64,000 nucleotides of DNA from Vitellaria paradoxa (lineage: Eukaryota; Streptophyta; Magnoliopsida; Ericales; Sapotaceae). Of this stretch, positions 44,851 through 56,160 are shown in pieces. Positions within the stretch are counted from its first letter, which is position 1; every line of letters starts with the position of its first letter. Under the pieces are notes generated by a model, which had not been told where the DNA came from, did no database searches, and was given only the letters and a program-made list of their open reading frames with translations. Location: positions 9,244,879-9,308,878 of the forward strand of contig CM034242.1 in assembly GCA_019916065.1 (NCBI GenBank), written 5' to 3'. A program made the translations under genes and the position numbers.

Positions 44851-46966
44851 ATAAGACTAAGATTGTTGATTTGTAACACAAAAGCATTCCTACTCTTACT
44901 TTGGTTAGGTTATAAAAGCTCTAATCAAGAATATTTATAAAATAGGTGTATATTAAATTTGGCCAAAAATCTTTAATATTTTTAGTTTTCTAATTTTCAC
45001 CAGACAAAGAACCTCAAATTTTTAACTTTTACCATTTTTTTTATCTATTTACCAACTTTCTTTTATTTTTTTTAAAATTTTGCTACTTTCTCCAATTTTT
45101 ACTAGAATTTTTTTATTTTTTAAGAAATATATCAAATATTCAATAATTTAAAATTTATTACATTTTATTTTTTTGCTAAAAATTGACACTTCAAACAAAC
45201 ACTAGGTAGTTAAAGTTATCCAAGCTAAGAGATGCTCTAACAAGTAAACAAATAATAAAACGATATATTTAAGGAGGATGATCATATATTTCACTTTTAT
45301 CTTCTTACACTACATCTGTTTTTACAATAAATGTTAATTTTTGAGCAAGAAAAACTAAAAATAAAGTGCATTTCTCATCTTCTTTTGTTTAATTTAGAAG
45401 TATGAGAATCTCAGTGAAGTAGTTGAAGAGGGGAAGATGATCTTACTCCAAAAGCGTGAGAGAAAAAAATAAAATAAAATCTCATAAAATTAATGGCTCG
45501 ATAGATATGAAATTAAACTTTTCACTTCGCTCTGATTATGATTAAAATTACAAAAAATGTTTTTACGAATCTCACTATATACATTGGCAAATTGAAGTAG
45601 TTGTATTAAAATATTTGTTTTTTATTTTATTAATTTATATATTAATATTTCTTTTAATAATAATTAATTTGTATATATTTTATTTTTTAAAGTAAAATAA
45701 TAAAATATTAATAATTTTAATAAAACGGATCAGGACCCTAAACTTGAAATATCCATCACAATACAAAAAGTGAGAAAAACAAAATTATTTGATGAAGCGA
45801 AATTGGGCGGAAAGACGCTACACCATTCTCGCCTGCATGACGAAAGACTTAGAAGTGGTCCCCTGCCTTTAGGCTCGGTCTAGGAAGTAAAAAAAGGTCG
45901 ACTTTTCTTTTTTTTTTTTTTGGGGGAATTGGTTAGTAGTTACTTATTAAAAAATTAATTTTTTTATATTTAAAAAAGAAAAAATTAACCTCCTAGTAAT
46001 TAACTTTTTAGTTTTTTTGGTAGTGACTTTCGCTTGGAGTCTTAATGACTTTACAACCTTTTTAAAAAATATTCTATTTTTTATTTAAAAATTTTTAATA
46101 ACTAATAACTAGAGTTACCAGTTGCCGGTCATCTTCTCAAACGGAGTCTTAATGAAATGTCTTGGTAGTGACTTCCACCTGGAGTGAATTGACAATTTTC
46201 TCTGAATTGCTGGGAAGCGCAATTACGAGTTTGAAAAGTAATCAGAGGCGGCCAAGTTTTTTTTTTTTTTTTTTTCTAATTATTCTCTTGACAAATTAAG
46301 TTCGAGTGAAAAAAGTAATGATCCTATCGGCATAATATAATATTATTTATTTTGAATTTGATTATCTAAGACATCTCAATAACTTTCACTTAAACACGTT
46401 TAATTTTTACTGAATCTAATGTTCTTACGGTTTTAAAACAGATAATACTTTATAGATATCGAATATTATATATATGTCATTTTCTTTTATTACACGAGCG
46501 ATATGGTACAAAAAATATTACCTTTACTATCCCACAAATAGAGCCGCTCACATCACAGGCTCTCACAAAAAATATAACGCTTAGTTTAGAAAGAAAAAAA
46601 TAATTTTTTTTGCACTTAGTTACTAAAATATTAGTATTTTTGCGTGTAAAAAGAAAGAAAAAATTAACCTTCGGTAGTAATTTTTTAACTTTCGATTAAT
46701 TTGATATTTTTATTTTTCATAATTTAAAAAAATTTTAAATGTAAAAAAATAAATTTATTCATTTAAAAAAATTAAAATTTAAATATTTAAAAGCTGAGCT
46801 TTTGGCTACCCATTCCAAATGAAGTCTAAATTCAAGTCTGTCGCAGGCAACTGGGAATGGAGGCTTCAGTAACTGGAAAGTTGTGTGACTCCCTGCACTG
46901 CAATCTTGGATCATTTACTGCAGCATGAATATTGAATAATCTAAAGAGGGGCGCCCCCATTCTGTA
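44851..46966. other. AT-rich intergenic stretch with dispersed repeats
   Basis: Two direct copies of GGTAGTGACTT(T/C)C near 46019 and 46164, each followed by TGGAGT, flank an AT-rich core. 46575-46820 resembles the insert at 5030-5270. Short unique, less AT-rich patches at 45795-45900 and 46830-46930 show no usable frame. Confidence 0.4.
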
Positions 46967-47393
46967 GGGAATGTTTCGTAGGACGAAAAATAATAAAAAA
47001 TACGATTTGAGTAATTTTTTAACGTTTAATGTATATATACTAAATTATATTTTTTATATATGAATAGTAAAATTTTTTAATTTTTATATCAATTTCTTAT
47101 AGAAAACAATTGTTGGAATGATTTTTTTAGTCCAACGGAACGGTTTTATGTCAGAATTTATTATAAGTTGCTGAAAAGTTTCTGAAATTTATAGAGAAGT
47201 TATTAAGATTTGTGGAATGTTATTAGAATTTATAAAAAAAATTATTGTGATCTGTAAAAAAATTGTTGGAATATTTGTAAACACATATAAAATTATAAGA
47301 ATTTTATGAAATACGAGAATTATAAAATATATTAGAGAATTATAAAAATTTTAAAAAATTTTTAACATTTTTCATCCTACCAAACACTCCCCC
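46967..47393. mobile_element. MITE with 35-bp terminal inverted repeats
   Basis: The left end GGGAATGTTTCGTAGGACG continues GAAAAATAATAAAAA. The right end, reverse-complemented, is GGGAGTGTTTGGTAGGATG then AAAAATGTTAAAAA. About 427 bp, non-coding. No clear target duplication. Confidence 0.7.
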
Positions 47394-47455
47394 AGGGGGC
47401 GGCGGTCGCGGCGCGGCGTAGTCACAACAGGTGTCTCAGGTCCCGTTGCCTTCTC
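47387..47455. other. GC-rich spike
   Basis: CCCCCAGGGGGCGGCGGTCG followed by CGGCGCGGCG stands out sharply in AT-rich DNA, directly against the right end of the MITE. It has no frame or RNA-gene signature that I can recognise. Confidence 0.6.
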
Positions 47456-49729
47456 TGCTAAAATTTATTGGGATTAAATTTTTCTCGAATTTTTTATTTG
47501 TGCTTCTCGTTGGATTCGTACTAAAAAAAATTGATGTGAAGCATTTAACTCTGTCCTTTTCTATTATTTTTTTATTTTTTAAAATTCTTGAATTATGAAA
47601 TTAAAGACCAAATAAACGTTTAATGAGTGAAAAGAGTTAAACGAATAATTATTAAAAAGTTAATTTAGTATTACCAATTAGGTTGGCCTTACAATTATTT
47701 TTACATCTATCCCTAACTGAGAATTCAATGAAATTTTGTTAGGACAAGTGAAGTGTTTGATGAATTTACTTTTCTAATTTGTAGGATTTATTTTCGATAA
47801 TTACTGCGTATCCTGTGTAAACTTTTTTCGGGAGAATGGAAAAGGAGAAGAAGTGAAGGGAATTAAAGTAACGAGGGGGGAAAGGATGAGAGGAAAAAGA
47901 AGAGAAGAGGTTGGAGGTTAATTTTTTGTCTTTATTTGAGAGAAATGAGAAGGGAAATAGAGGGTAAGTTAAAAAATATAGTTAAGAATACTATTATACC
48001 CTTTAAAATATATTTGTTTGTGATAGATATTTGTAAAAATAATAAAAAATACTAGGGAAAAAATAGAGAAAATATATTTTAAAATATTTTTACACCAATT
48101 TCTCTCAAATTAGTGGTGAAAGAAAATTGATTAATGAAAGTGAATGAGTTACTTCTATTTACTTTCCTTCCCTTCCATTCGTGTCCTCCCAAACAATGTA
48201 AATTTTTTTTTCCCTCCTATTATTTACTTTCTTTCATCTCCATTTACTTTTTTCCAAACAAGGACTAAATGAACGAACCTTACGAGGTTTCTAACGTACA
48301 CAAAAGACATCAAATATTTTCAAGAATCACAATTTTTTAATTCGTACAGTAAATAGAAAATTTAAATTTTATAAAAATTTATAAAATTATGTGAAATTTT
48401 ATAAAATTCAAAATAAGTCTCAAATTGGAGGTATATATGGTTCAATACGTACTAATTTATCTTTTAGTGTAAAAATTACACTAATTTTTACATGTAGATT
48501 CCATTATACATGTAACAACAAAAATTTAACTCTTTTAAATTTGAAACTTACATATTGGAATCGATGTAATTTTTATACTCGGAGACAAACAAACCGGTTC
48601 ACACAACAGCAGACATACCCCCAACCCAAAAACAACTTGTTAAGTCCATCGATACCGCTGCCTGGGCTGGCATATTCTGCCATTAATTCATTGAGTTTTT
48701 GCTAGATTTATTAGTATTTCTCATTGGGCACTAGTTGGAAAATATGATTCTCAGTTTGACATTGCTGGGGCTAGCGAATGGTTATTGAATTAACTTTTGA
48801 GATTTCTAACTTGCTAGCCAGTATAAAATGCAATCTAAGTTAATCAACCCAAAAAAAAAAGAAAAGAAAATTAATCACGCGTTTGGAAAAGTGACGAAAT
48901 GAGGCACATGAACTTTATAAAAAAAAATTATAAAGAATTTGGAAAAATCTCTGGCTTTTTACGGATTATCAAACTCTTCCATTGTATAATTTTAACAAAC
49001 AAAATTTCTTCGCAATAGTTAAACTATTGATTCCACGATCTTATTACAAAAATTTATTTGTTTGAATCCACCACTCAATTGTTGACTTCAAGTAAAAAAA
49101 CAATGAGCTTAATGATAGTAATTAACATAGGCATTGATCTTCTATAAAGATGTGTTTTGTAACGAAGTGTATTGAGAGAATTCTCTGTAAACACAATATA
49201 AAAATATTATCTTCTCTTAAATGATTACAACTTAAAGAGAATGCTCTAAATTAGATAAATAGATATAAAATTATATCCTTATCCACTTCATTAGACATGA
49301 ATTCAGATCCAAGTTGAATTTAAACCTGATCCCATTAACACTTCTAATTGGGATTAATTTTCATAACTAAAAACTCTTAAATTCTTGTAATAATAATAAG
49401 TTAAATATAAGATTTATCATGCAAATTTATCACATCATGTCCTACTAAAATGGATCATGATCATAATATATTAACATTGAGTGATAACTTAATTGACAAA
49501 ATTTTAAATTTACTCTCTAATGGTCATTGTTTGAGTCTGGATGCAAGCTGACCGAATATTCTGAATATTAAAAATATAAATCAAAATATATTAAATTTTG
49601 CTGATAGCAATTTTTCTCTGGCCTAACAACCAGCTTAAGCAAACATATCAACCCATTCTTATTTAAATAAAATAAAATAAAATAAAATAAAATAACCAGA
49701 GGTAAAATATTCAAGATAATGAATGAGAG
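47456..49729. other. AT-rich intergenic stretch
   Basis: 47820-48270 contains purine-rich words (GGAGAAGAAGTGAAGGG) on the left and pyrimidine-rich words on the right that could be a worn MITE pair. A patch at 48590-48715 has ordinary composition but no recognisable protein. The 104-codon frame at 48391 has no domain. Confidence 0.35.
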
Positions 49730-49865
49730 GATAAGGATGATATGCATGACACTTGAGGACGTGAAGCTATTGCATCACTCTGCTTTCGTCACACTTTCTT
49801 TCTTCTTTTCTATATTTTTAGCCAATTATAAAAGAACATTTCATACTCAACATGGATGTTAACAG
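49730..49865 (+). repeat. Relic flank block, third copy, with TATA-like box
   Basis: TTGCATCACTC near 49780, CTTTTCTATATTT near 49807 and AGCCAATTATAAAAGAACAT near 49821 match 4975-5310 (minus its insert) and partly 41590-41665. It looks like a duplicated promoter flank. A short frame after ATG 49853 ends within 30 codons. Confidence 0.4.
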
Positions 49866-50660
49866 CCACTGTCTCTTAGCAAGAAATAGGCACGCCAAAT
49901 GCGACCGGAGAGGATCAGTTTCTATATCAATATCCTGATATTCAGGACGAATCAAATTATTTGTGAGCTTAAGGTGAAAAAAAAAATTTAGACCTAAAAA
50001 ATTTTTATTTGTATAGTTTTTGAATTATAAAATTACGAATCAAATTATTATTCAAAGAAAAAAATATGTAAAATATAAAAAATATAGAATTTTCTTCACG
50101 TTTTACTTACATTTCATTGGTTTAATTAAGCAATTTAGTATTAAAATAAATGCTTTCTAAAAAACATTGATGTAAAAATTTAAATTTGTAAAATAAATTC
50201 CAAATAAAATAATATATATAATTTATTGAAATATAAATTAAGCAGTTTACTTTTAATGAAATATAAATTAAGTATTTGACTTTTAATGGGAAAAATGTTA
50301 ATTATTTACATCACACTTAATACTAAAATTAGGAATGATTTTTTAGAGGATTTAATTAAAATATTTTCAAAATTTTGAAAATTAATATTGAAAGATATAT
50401 TTTTAATTCCTTTTGTTTTTAATTTGTTTGAACTAAAAAATAATATTGCTAAAATTAAACGAAAAAAGAGATACAAGTTTAGCCCAAAAACTGTCCCATT
50501 GAATAACTTCAATACAATAAAAGCTATGCAATAAACGAGAGAAACCTAATAGATGATGATTTTTTTTCCTTCAATTCAACTCGTTCAGAATTCTTGGGCC
50601 AATTTAATGTATATATAATCATTGTATTGTATATAGACGTACATACATACAAGTGTATAT
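49866..50660. other. AT-rich intergenic stretch
   Basis: No gene, terminal repeat or RNA is recognised. Confidence 0.4.
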
Positions 50661-50778
50661 TTAATAAATGAGGCCTTAAATTTACTTGAAGCTTTAGGGA
50701 CTCACCTAACTTGCATATATAATAAATGACACCTCAGATTTACATGGGGCTTTAGGCAATCACCTAACTTACCTAATG
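50660..50778 (+). repeat. 58-bp tandem duplication
   Basis: Two neighbouring copies each contain AATAAATGA, TTTAC(T/A)TG, GGCTTTAGG or GAAGCTTTAGG, and CACCTAACTT. Diverged by several changes. Confidence 0.65.
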
Positions 50779-50814
50779 GGCCAATCGCGCTGCTGATATT
50801 GAATAGAAAAAAAT

Positions 50815-51082
50815 TGACACGCCCTGAATTTTTCACAAACTCGGGAGTATGAACGAACAACCACAATTATCAAAATTATCAATTCAAATTAACCAGAGCC
50901 AATCATATTTAATAATAAGAATTAATAATCCCCAATTCAAAGAAATTTCAAATAAATAAATCCATCTCTAGTCTCCCAAACCGAGACATATATATACCAT
51001 AAAAATCCAATAAATAAAATAAACTGAAAACAAATGTATAGTTCTCTTCCTAAAATAAAATTAACGAACAAAAAATCTCTAC
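50815..51082 (+). mobile_element. LTR-like fragment interrupted by element C
   Basis: TGACACGCCCTGAATTTTTC followed by CACAAACTCGGG is the usual opening of a Ty3/gypsy LTR. The rest would lie beyond element C, outside the window, so the call rests on one terminus only. Confidence 0.35.
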
Positions 51083-52748
51083 TTTATCCAACGAAAAGAG
51101 AAATGGAATGATAGTTGCATTTATTTTTAATAATGTTATTGCTAGGGACTAGCAACTCTTAAGTTAGGGGGTGTGATTACACTAATAAAATGTAATTATT
51201 TAAATATAATTTATCTTTATTTAATGTATTTTTATTCCTGATAATACAAATTTATCAATATTGAGAATTAATGTCTTTTTGGCTAACGTTGCAGGAATAT
51301 TGCACAAGTAGTGGTCCCAACCATTCAAGGTATGGTCCCGACCACTCAAGGTATGGTCCCGACCATTCAAAGGGTGGTCCGGACCATCTTCTCAATGGCC
51401 CCAATCACTCAAGGGATGGTCCGGACCATTATTTCAAATCTCCAACGTATATATTTGGTAATAGCGAAATTTACTCCGGTCCGGACACCCCCCGCTCCTG
51501 GTCCGAACCATTACCTTACGCAACCCCAAAATCAGAGTTCCTGATTGGCAGTTTCGGGTGGAAAAGAAGGAAAGAATTGTTCTGGTTTCGGCAACATTAT
51601 GTTATTTTCCTTATAGAAAATTCGGATTGTAATTTTTATGGGGGAGGATATTTTTTTGGAGGCGGTCAATTTTTGGTTTTTTGTTTTTGGGAGGACAGAG
51701 GAATTTTGAGTAGTTAGTTTTTGCAGTCTTCAATTTTGAGTTCTAGAAAATATTATTAGTTTTGGTTTTTGAGAGTTTGGAGAAGAGTTTTGGAGATTGA
51801 AAGTTCGTTGAATATTTTATTTCAAGTTTTAATCTAATACGAGGTATTCTTTTTTATCTGCAGTATTCTTATTAGTTTGTATGAAAATATCAATAGTTTG
51901 TGTTATGAATATCATGTCTGGCTAAAGTTTATTTTCTTGATTCAATAACTTAATGAGGGGTGGAAACATATTTCTAAATTAATGTTTATGTGGTTATATT
52001 CGAGGTATGAAAACCTTTGAATATAAGCCTTTAATTATTTTCAATTCAATATTTTTTTAGATCAAGTATATTCGAACACAAAAATTCTTGATCATATTTT
52101 CTATAATCACTGATAAGAGTTTTTGAACCTATAAAAATTCCTATTAAACATTTGAAATAAAGAAATTGAATTGGACTCACGGATATTTTAAAACGATTAT
52201 TTTCCGATCTTGTAATCCTAAACGTGAATACAAGATTGTGACCGTGGGATTTTATGAACGTTCTTTTCCGATTTATTATTTCCTTTACGTGAAATATAAG
52301 TCGTAGTAAAAAATAAAATTTCCTACATTAATTTATGAAATATGCCTTCCACTCAGAATTAGTTATTGAATCGAGAACTTCCTTTCTGTTATTGATATTT
52401 GTTATTTTTATTTGCTATTACTTGCAATTTAAATTCAATTGTTATTCTAATTTATTGAGAACGCTCGTTGATTTTCTGTTTAATTTTCGTGATTTTACTT
52501 TGCTAATTTTTATCATTCAGTAGTTAAAGTAGTTCTAGTTAATTTACTTAATTTATTTCAAGTTCTTAACTTATAAAAAATCTACCCAAATATAATTTAA
52601 ATTTGTCTATTTTTTAACTTCAATAACTTGGAAAAATAGTTAATATTAGGTTCCCTGTGGATTCGACCTCAGACTCACCGAGTTTAAAGCTACACCGCAC
52701 ACCCTTGCACTTCGGGGTTAATTTAGACGCACTATCTAATAGCGGTCA
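51083..52748 (+). repeat. Element C 5' LTR
   Basis: It ends GCGGTCA six bases before the primer site. The 3' LTR starts TGTTTCCAACG; here the first four bases read TTTA before TCCAACG (51087), so the extreme tip is altered. It holds a 21-bp phased palindrome array (51313-51427). A 148-codon ORF over that array is a product of the 21-bp period, not a gene. Confidence 0.88.
51313..51427 (+). repeat. 21-bp phased GGTCCSRACC array in the C LTR
   Basis: Cores start at 51313, 51334, 51355, 51376, 51397 and 51418, an exact 21-bp period. They read GGTCCCAACC, GGTCCCGACC (twice), GGTCCGGACC, GGCCCCAATC and GGTCCGGACC, with CATTCAAGGTAT-like spacers. Two further cores lie at 51478 and 51500. Confidence 0.92.
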
Positions 52749-52754
52749 AGTTTT

Positions 52755-52772
52755 TGGCGCCATTGCCGGGGA
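52755..52772 (+). other. Primer binding site of element C
   Basis: TGGCGCCATTGCCGGGGA lies six bases after the LTR end. It differs by one base from that of element A and is the tRNA-Asp type of Athila. Confidence 0.85.
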
Positions 52773-53700
52773 ATCAAGAAAAAAAAATTCTATTTTCCTA
52801 AGATTATTGTAGGTTAATTTTATTTGCTATTTTCTAATAAAAATTTTATATATATAAAATTTGTTTTTTTTATATTTCAGTTTACTTAAGTTTAAAAAAA
52901 AAAAACTTGCACTGTTTTTTTCTGTTTCAGTAAAAAAAAAAGTAATTTATTTTATATTTTAGTTAAAATTTTATATATAAAAGTAATTACGTTATATCTC
53001 GTTTTCGTAAAAAAAAAGGTAAAAAGTAAAAAAAAATTTACTATTTTTTTTTCTTTTTAGTTTCTAGACATAATCTCAGTGGTCCCAACCACCCAAAGAT
53101 GGTTCCGACCGTTGGTTAGATGGTCCCAACCACTAGTTAGATGGTCTGGACCGCTTAGTTGCTTTTTCTGTTTGTTTTTTTTTCCCAGTTAAGTTTACTC
53201 AATTTAAAAAAAAAATTAATTGAATAATTTATTTTCAGGAGTAAGGAATTTTAAAATTTTATTTTCTGTTTCTTTTATAAAATTACATTAAGAAAAGAAA
53301 TTTATAAAAATCTTATTAATTTAGAATTTAATCTAAGTATTTACTATAGAGAACTTAGTTATTTTTAGGAAGAACATTTAAAAATAGTATTTTAAGTATT
53401 TTTCAGTTCCCTGATTTTTTTTATTTATATAAAAAAAATAAAAACAGATCCTGATAATTTTTTTAGTTTCTTTTATTAAGTGTGCTTTTATACTTTAGTA
53501 AAAATAATTACTTTTGTCTGGATTCCCCATAGTGCAATCTAGGCATCAATATTTTTCCCAGCATTTTAATTAGTGTATGAGCAATTGGAATCGTGGGGGA
53601 AAACGGTAGATTAAGGTGATTAGACTTATCTAGGTTATTCGTAGACATTTACATACCTCCATCTTCTACTTCTGAAGAAATTTCTATTTCTGAAGAAGAA
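52773..53700 (+). other. Element C leader
   Basis: AT-rich, with several A/T homopolymers and no ORF. At 53081-53152 it carries a second set of four GGTCC-type palindromes (starts 53081, 53101, 53122 and 53143) with the same 20-21-bp spacing as the LTR. Confidence 0.75.
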
Positions 53701-55525
53701 ATGGCGGGTGTTAATGGGAATCAAGGTGTTGATAACGGTGAGGTAGTTGCAAGACGTTCTATGAGAGATATAATGCAACCCGATAGACAAACACCTGAAT
53801 CATGCATAGTTTGGCCAGAAAATCAAAGGACATTCAACTTTAAACCTGGAATGATCCAACTGTTGCCTACATTCCATGGTATGGATTCTGAGAATCCATA
53901 TGATCATCTAACACGTTTTAGGAACATCTGTGTCACCATTAGAGATCAAGGGTTTCCTATAGACTTGGTGTTTCTTAAACTCTTTCCATTTTCATTAAAG
54001 GATAAAGCCGCTAGGTGGTTTGAGTTCTTACCTTCCAATTCCATAAGAACTTGGGATGAAATGCAAGCCAAGTTCCTTAAGAAATTCTTTCCTCCCAATA
54101 GGACTGATGCCATTCAACATCAAATTTTGAATTTTGCCCCTCATCTCAATGAACCCTTTTATCAGTGTTGGGAAAGATTCAAAACCCTATTGCATGCTTG
54201 TCCACATCATGGATTTGAGATTTGGCGTTTAGCTAGCATCTTCTATGGATCGCTAACACCAATTTAAAACAATTCGTGGAAACCATGTGTAATGGTCAGT
54301 TCTATGATAAAACACCTGAGGAAGCTTATGACTACTTCGAGTTTCTAGCTGAGAATGCACAAACATGGGACACTACAGGAACCCAAAATACCCAAGCTAC
54401 CAATGTAGTCCTAAGTAGAGGTAAACATCAGTTGAGTGAAACTGATGATCTCAAAGCCAAACTAGCAACTTTGACTAGGGAAATAGAGACTTTAAAAATT
54501 AGGAAGGATACACCTGTAGTTAAAGAATCTGTAGCTAATGTCTACTGTCTTATGTGTGACAGTCAAGCACATGCAACAGATGATTGCCCTACGATCCCAG
54601 TTTGTAGAGAGATAGTGCAAAACCAACAGGCGAATGAACTCCCAGTTAATGCAGTTAACCAATTTCGTCAACCGCATAGGGGACAAAACCAAGTAGCAAA
54701 CCCATTTTCTGAAACCTATAATCCTGGTTGGAGGAACCATCCAAACTTTGGCTAGGAGAACTGAAGGAACATCAATGCCTCAACAGTTTCAGACTACCCC
54801 ACCTATACCAATCTCTCACTCTGGACCACCTCAGAATTTGGGACAACAACTACATACACATTTTCCTCAAAATAGAAGGTCCACTGAAGAAACACTTCAG
54901 CAGTTTATGAGCATGCAATCTTCACTGTGGGCTCAAAACAATAGAACTATGGAAGATATTAAGGGCCAGTTAACCTTGATAACTCAAGCCTTGAGTACTC
55001 AACAAAAAGGTAGACTGCCCGCTCAACCACAACAAAATCCATCAGTTCAAGTAAACCAAGCTGAAGGATCTTCCAGTGCCCGGAACAATATTGAGCAAGT
55101 ATAAGTTGTCACGACACTGAGGAGTGGTAAAATCATTAATAAAACCATCCATACTAAGGAATCTGAACCTAGGAAAGAGTTAGAACCTGAGCAAATAACG
55201 CAAGATAAATCAAGGATAGAAGAGGAAGAAAAGGGTAAAGAAACGGATAAGGATAAGGAGAAAGAGAGAGAGAAAGGGAAGGGAATAGAGGTTATATCAA
55301 GAGAGTATATTCCTAAACCTCCATTTCCTCAAAGATTTTTAATCGCAAGAAAAGAAGCTCAAGCAAATGAAATGCTAGAGGTATTCAAACAGGTAAAAAT
55401 TAATATACCTCTCATTGATGCGATTAAACAAATCCCTTCATATGCTAAGTTTCTGAAAGAACTTTGCACAGTAAAACGGAGATTAAATGTTAAGGAAAAG
55501 GCTTTCCTGACTGAACTAAGCTAGT
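53701..55525 (+). pseudogene. Element C gag (broken)
   Basis: From the ATG at 53701 the first frame contains the retrotransposon gag core (LPTFHGMDSENPYDHLTRF, then LKDKAARWFE and FYQCWERFKTLLHACPHHG). One base is missing near 54262. The next frame holds the end of the core (a TPEEAYDYFEFLAENAQ segment), a short coiled coil and a CX2CX4HX4C zinc knuckle (Cys at about 54546 to 54587). A second frame change sits near 54750 and a TAA at 55102. Beyond it lies a Lys/Glu-rich linker, then the PKPPFPQR and IPLIDAIKQIPSYAKFLKEL segments usual before the Athila protease. Gag packages element RNA into virus-like particles. The family call is firm and the gene is inactive. Confidence 0.85.
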
Positions 55526-56160
55526 GCAATTCTACAATGTCGTACACCTCCTAAGTATAAGGATCCAGGATGTCCCACTATTTCATGCCATATAGGAGAG
55601 TACTACATTAGCCGAGCACTACTTGATTAGGGGCTAGCGTCAATCTGTTACCATACTCAATTTATGAGCAATTAGGGTTTAGGAGAGATAAAGCCCACTC
55701 GTGTAACTCTACAACTGGCAGATAGATCAATAAGAGTTCCACGAGGAATAGTTGAAGATGTGTTAGTGCAAGTGGAAGACTTTTGCTTTCCAGTTGATTT
55801 CATTATCCTGGATACACAACCCTTAACCAATTTATCTGCTCCAAATCATACACCTGTTATATTAGGCAGACCATTTCTTGCAACCTCTAATGCACTTATC
55901 AATTGCCGAAATGGTTCAATGAAAATGTCATTTGGAAATATTGAGTTTGAAACTAATATTTTCCATGTGAGCAAACATCCTGATGAACAGCCTGATATAC
56001 AAAGGGTGGATTTAATTGAAACAATAGTTCAAGACTATGTGGATCGTGAATTTATAGAGGATCCTCTGGAAAAAGCAATTTGCTTCAGTGAGGGAAATAT
56101 CAGTTTCACAACTCAGATGGTTGAAGTGAAAGCAATATACGATTGGTTAGAGGTATGCCC
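55526..56160 (+). pseudogene. Element C aspartic protease region (broken)
   Basis: Frames in order give LQCRTPPKYKDPG, the active-site region (Asp-Leu-Gly-Ala-Ser before VNLLPYS, near 55630), then LQLADRSIRVPRGIVEDVLV and HTPVILGRPFLATSNALINC. These are the landmarks of Ty3/gypsy proteases. Single-base changes near 55530, 55633 and 55680 split the frame around the active site, so no functional protease is encoded. The part from 55760 onward is open and runs into RT. Confidence 0.82.

Noticed and set aside
48391..48705. 104-codon plus-strand ORF
   Set aside because: Composition follows the AT-rich background, it has no recognisable domain, and no conserved context supports it.
51313..51427. 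Regular direct repeats that could be taken for a CRISPR array
   Set aside because: The unit is only 21 bp with near-identical spacers, it sits inside a plant LTR, and it recurs in the other LTR. There are no unique spacers and no cas genes.
51271..51717. 148-codon ORF with a seven-residue repeat (GPDHSRY-like), also seen at 63745
   Set aside because: The repeat is the direct result of the 21-bp palindrome array in the LTR, since 21 is a multiple of three. It lies in the LTR, has no relatives in A or B, and is not needed to explain the element.
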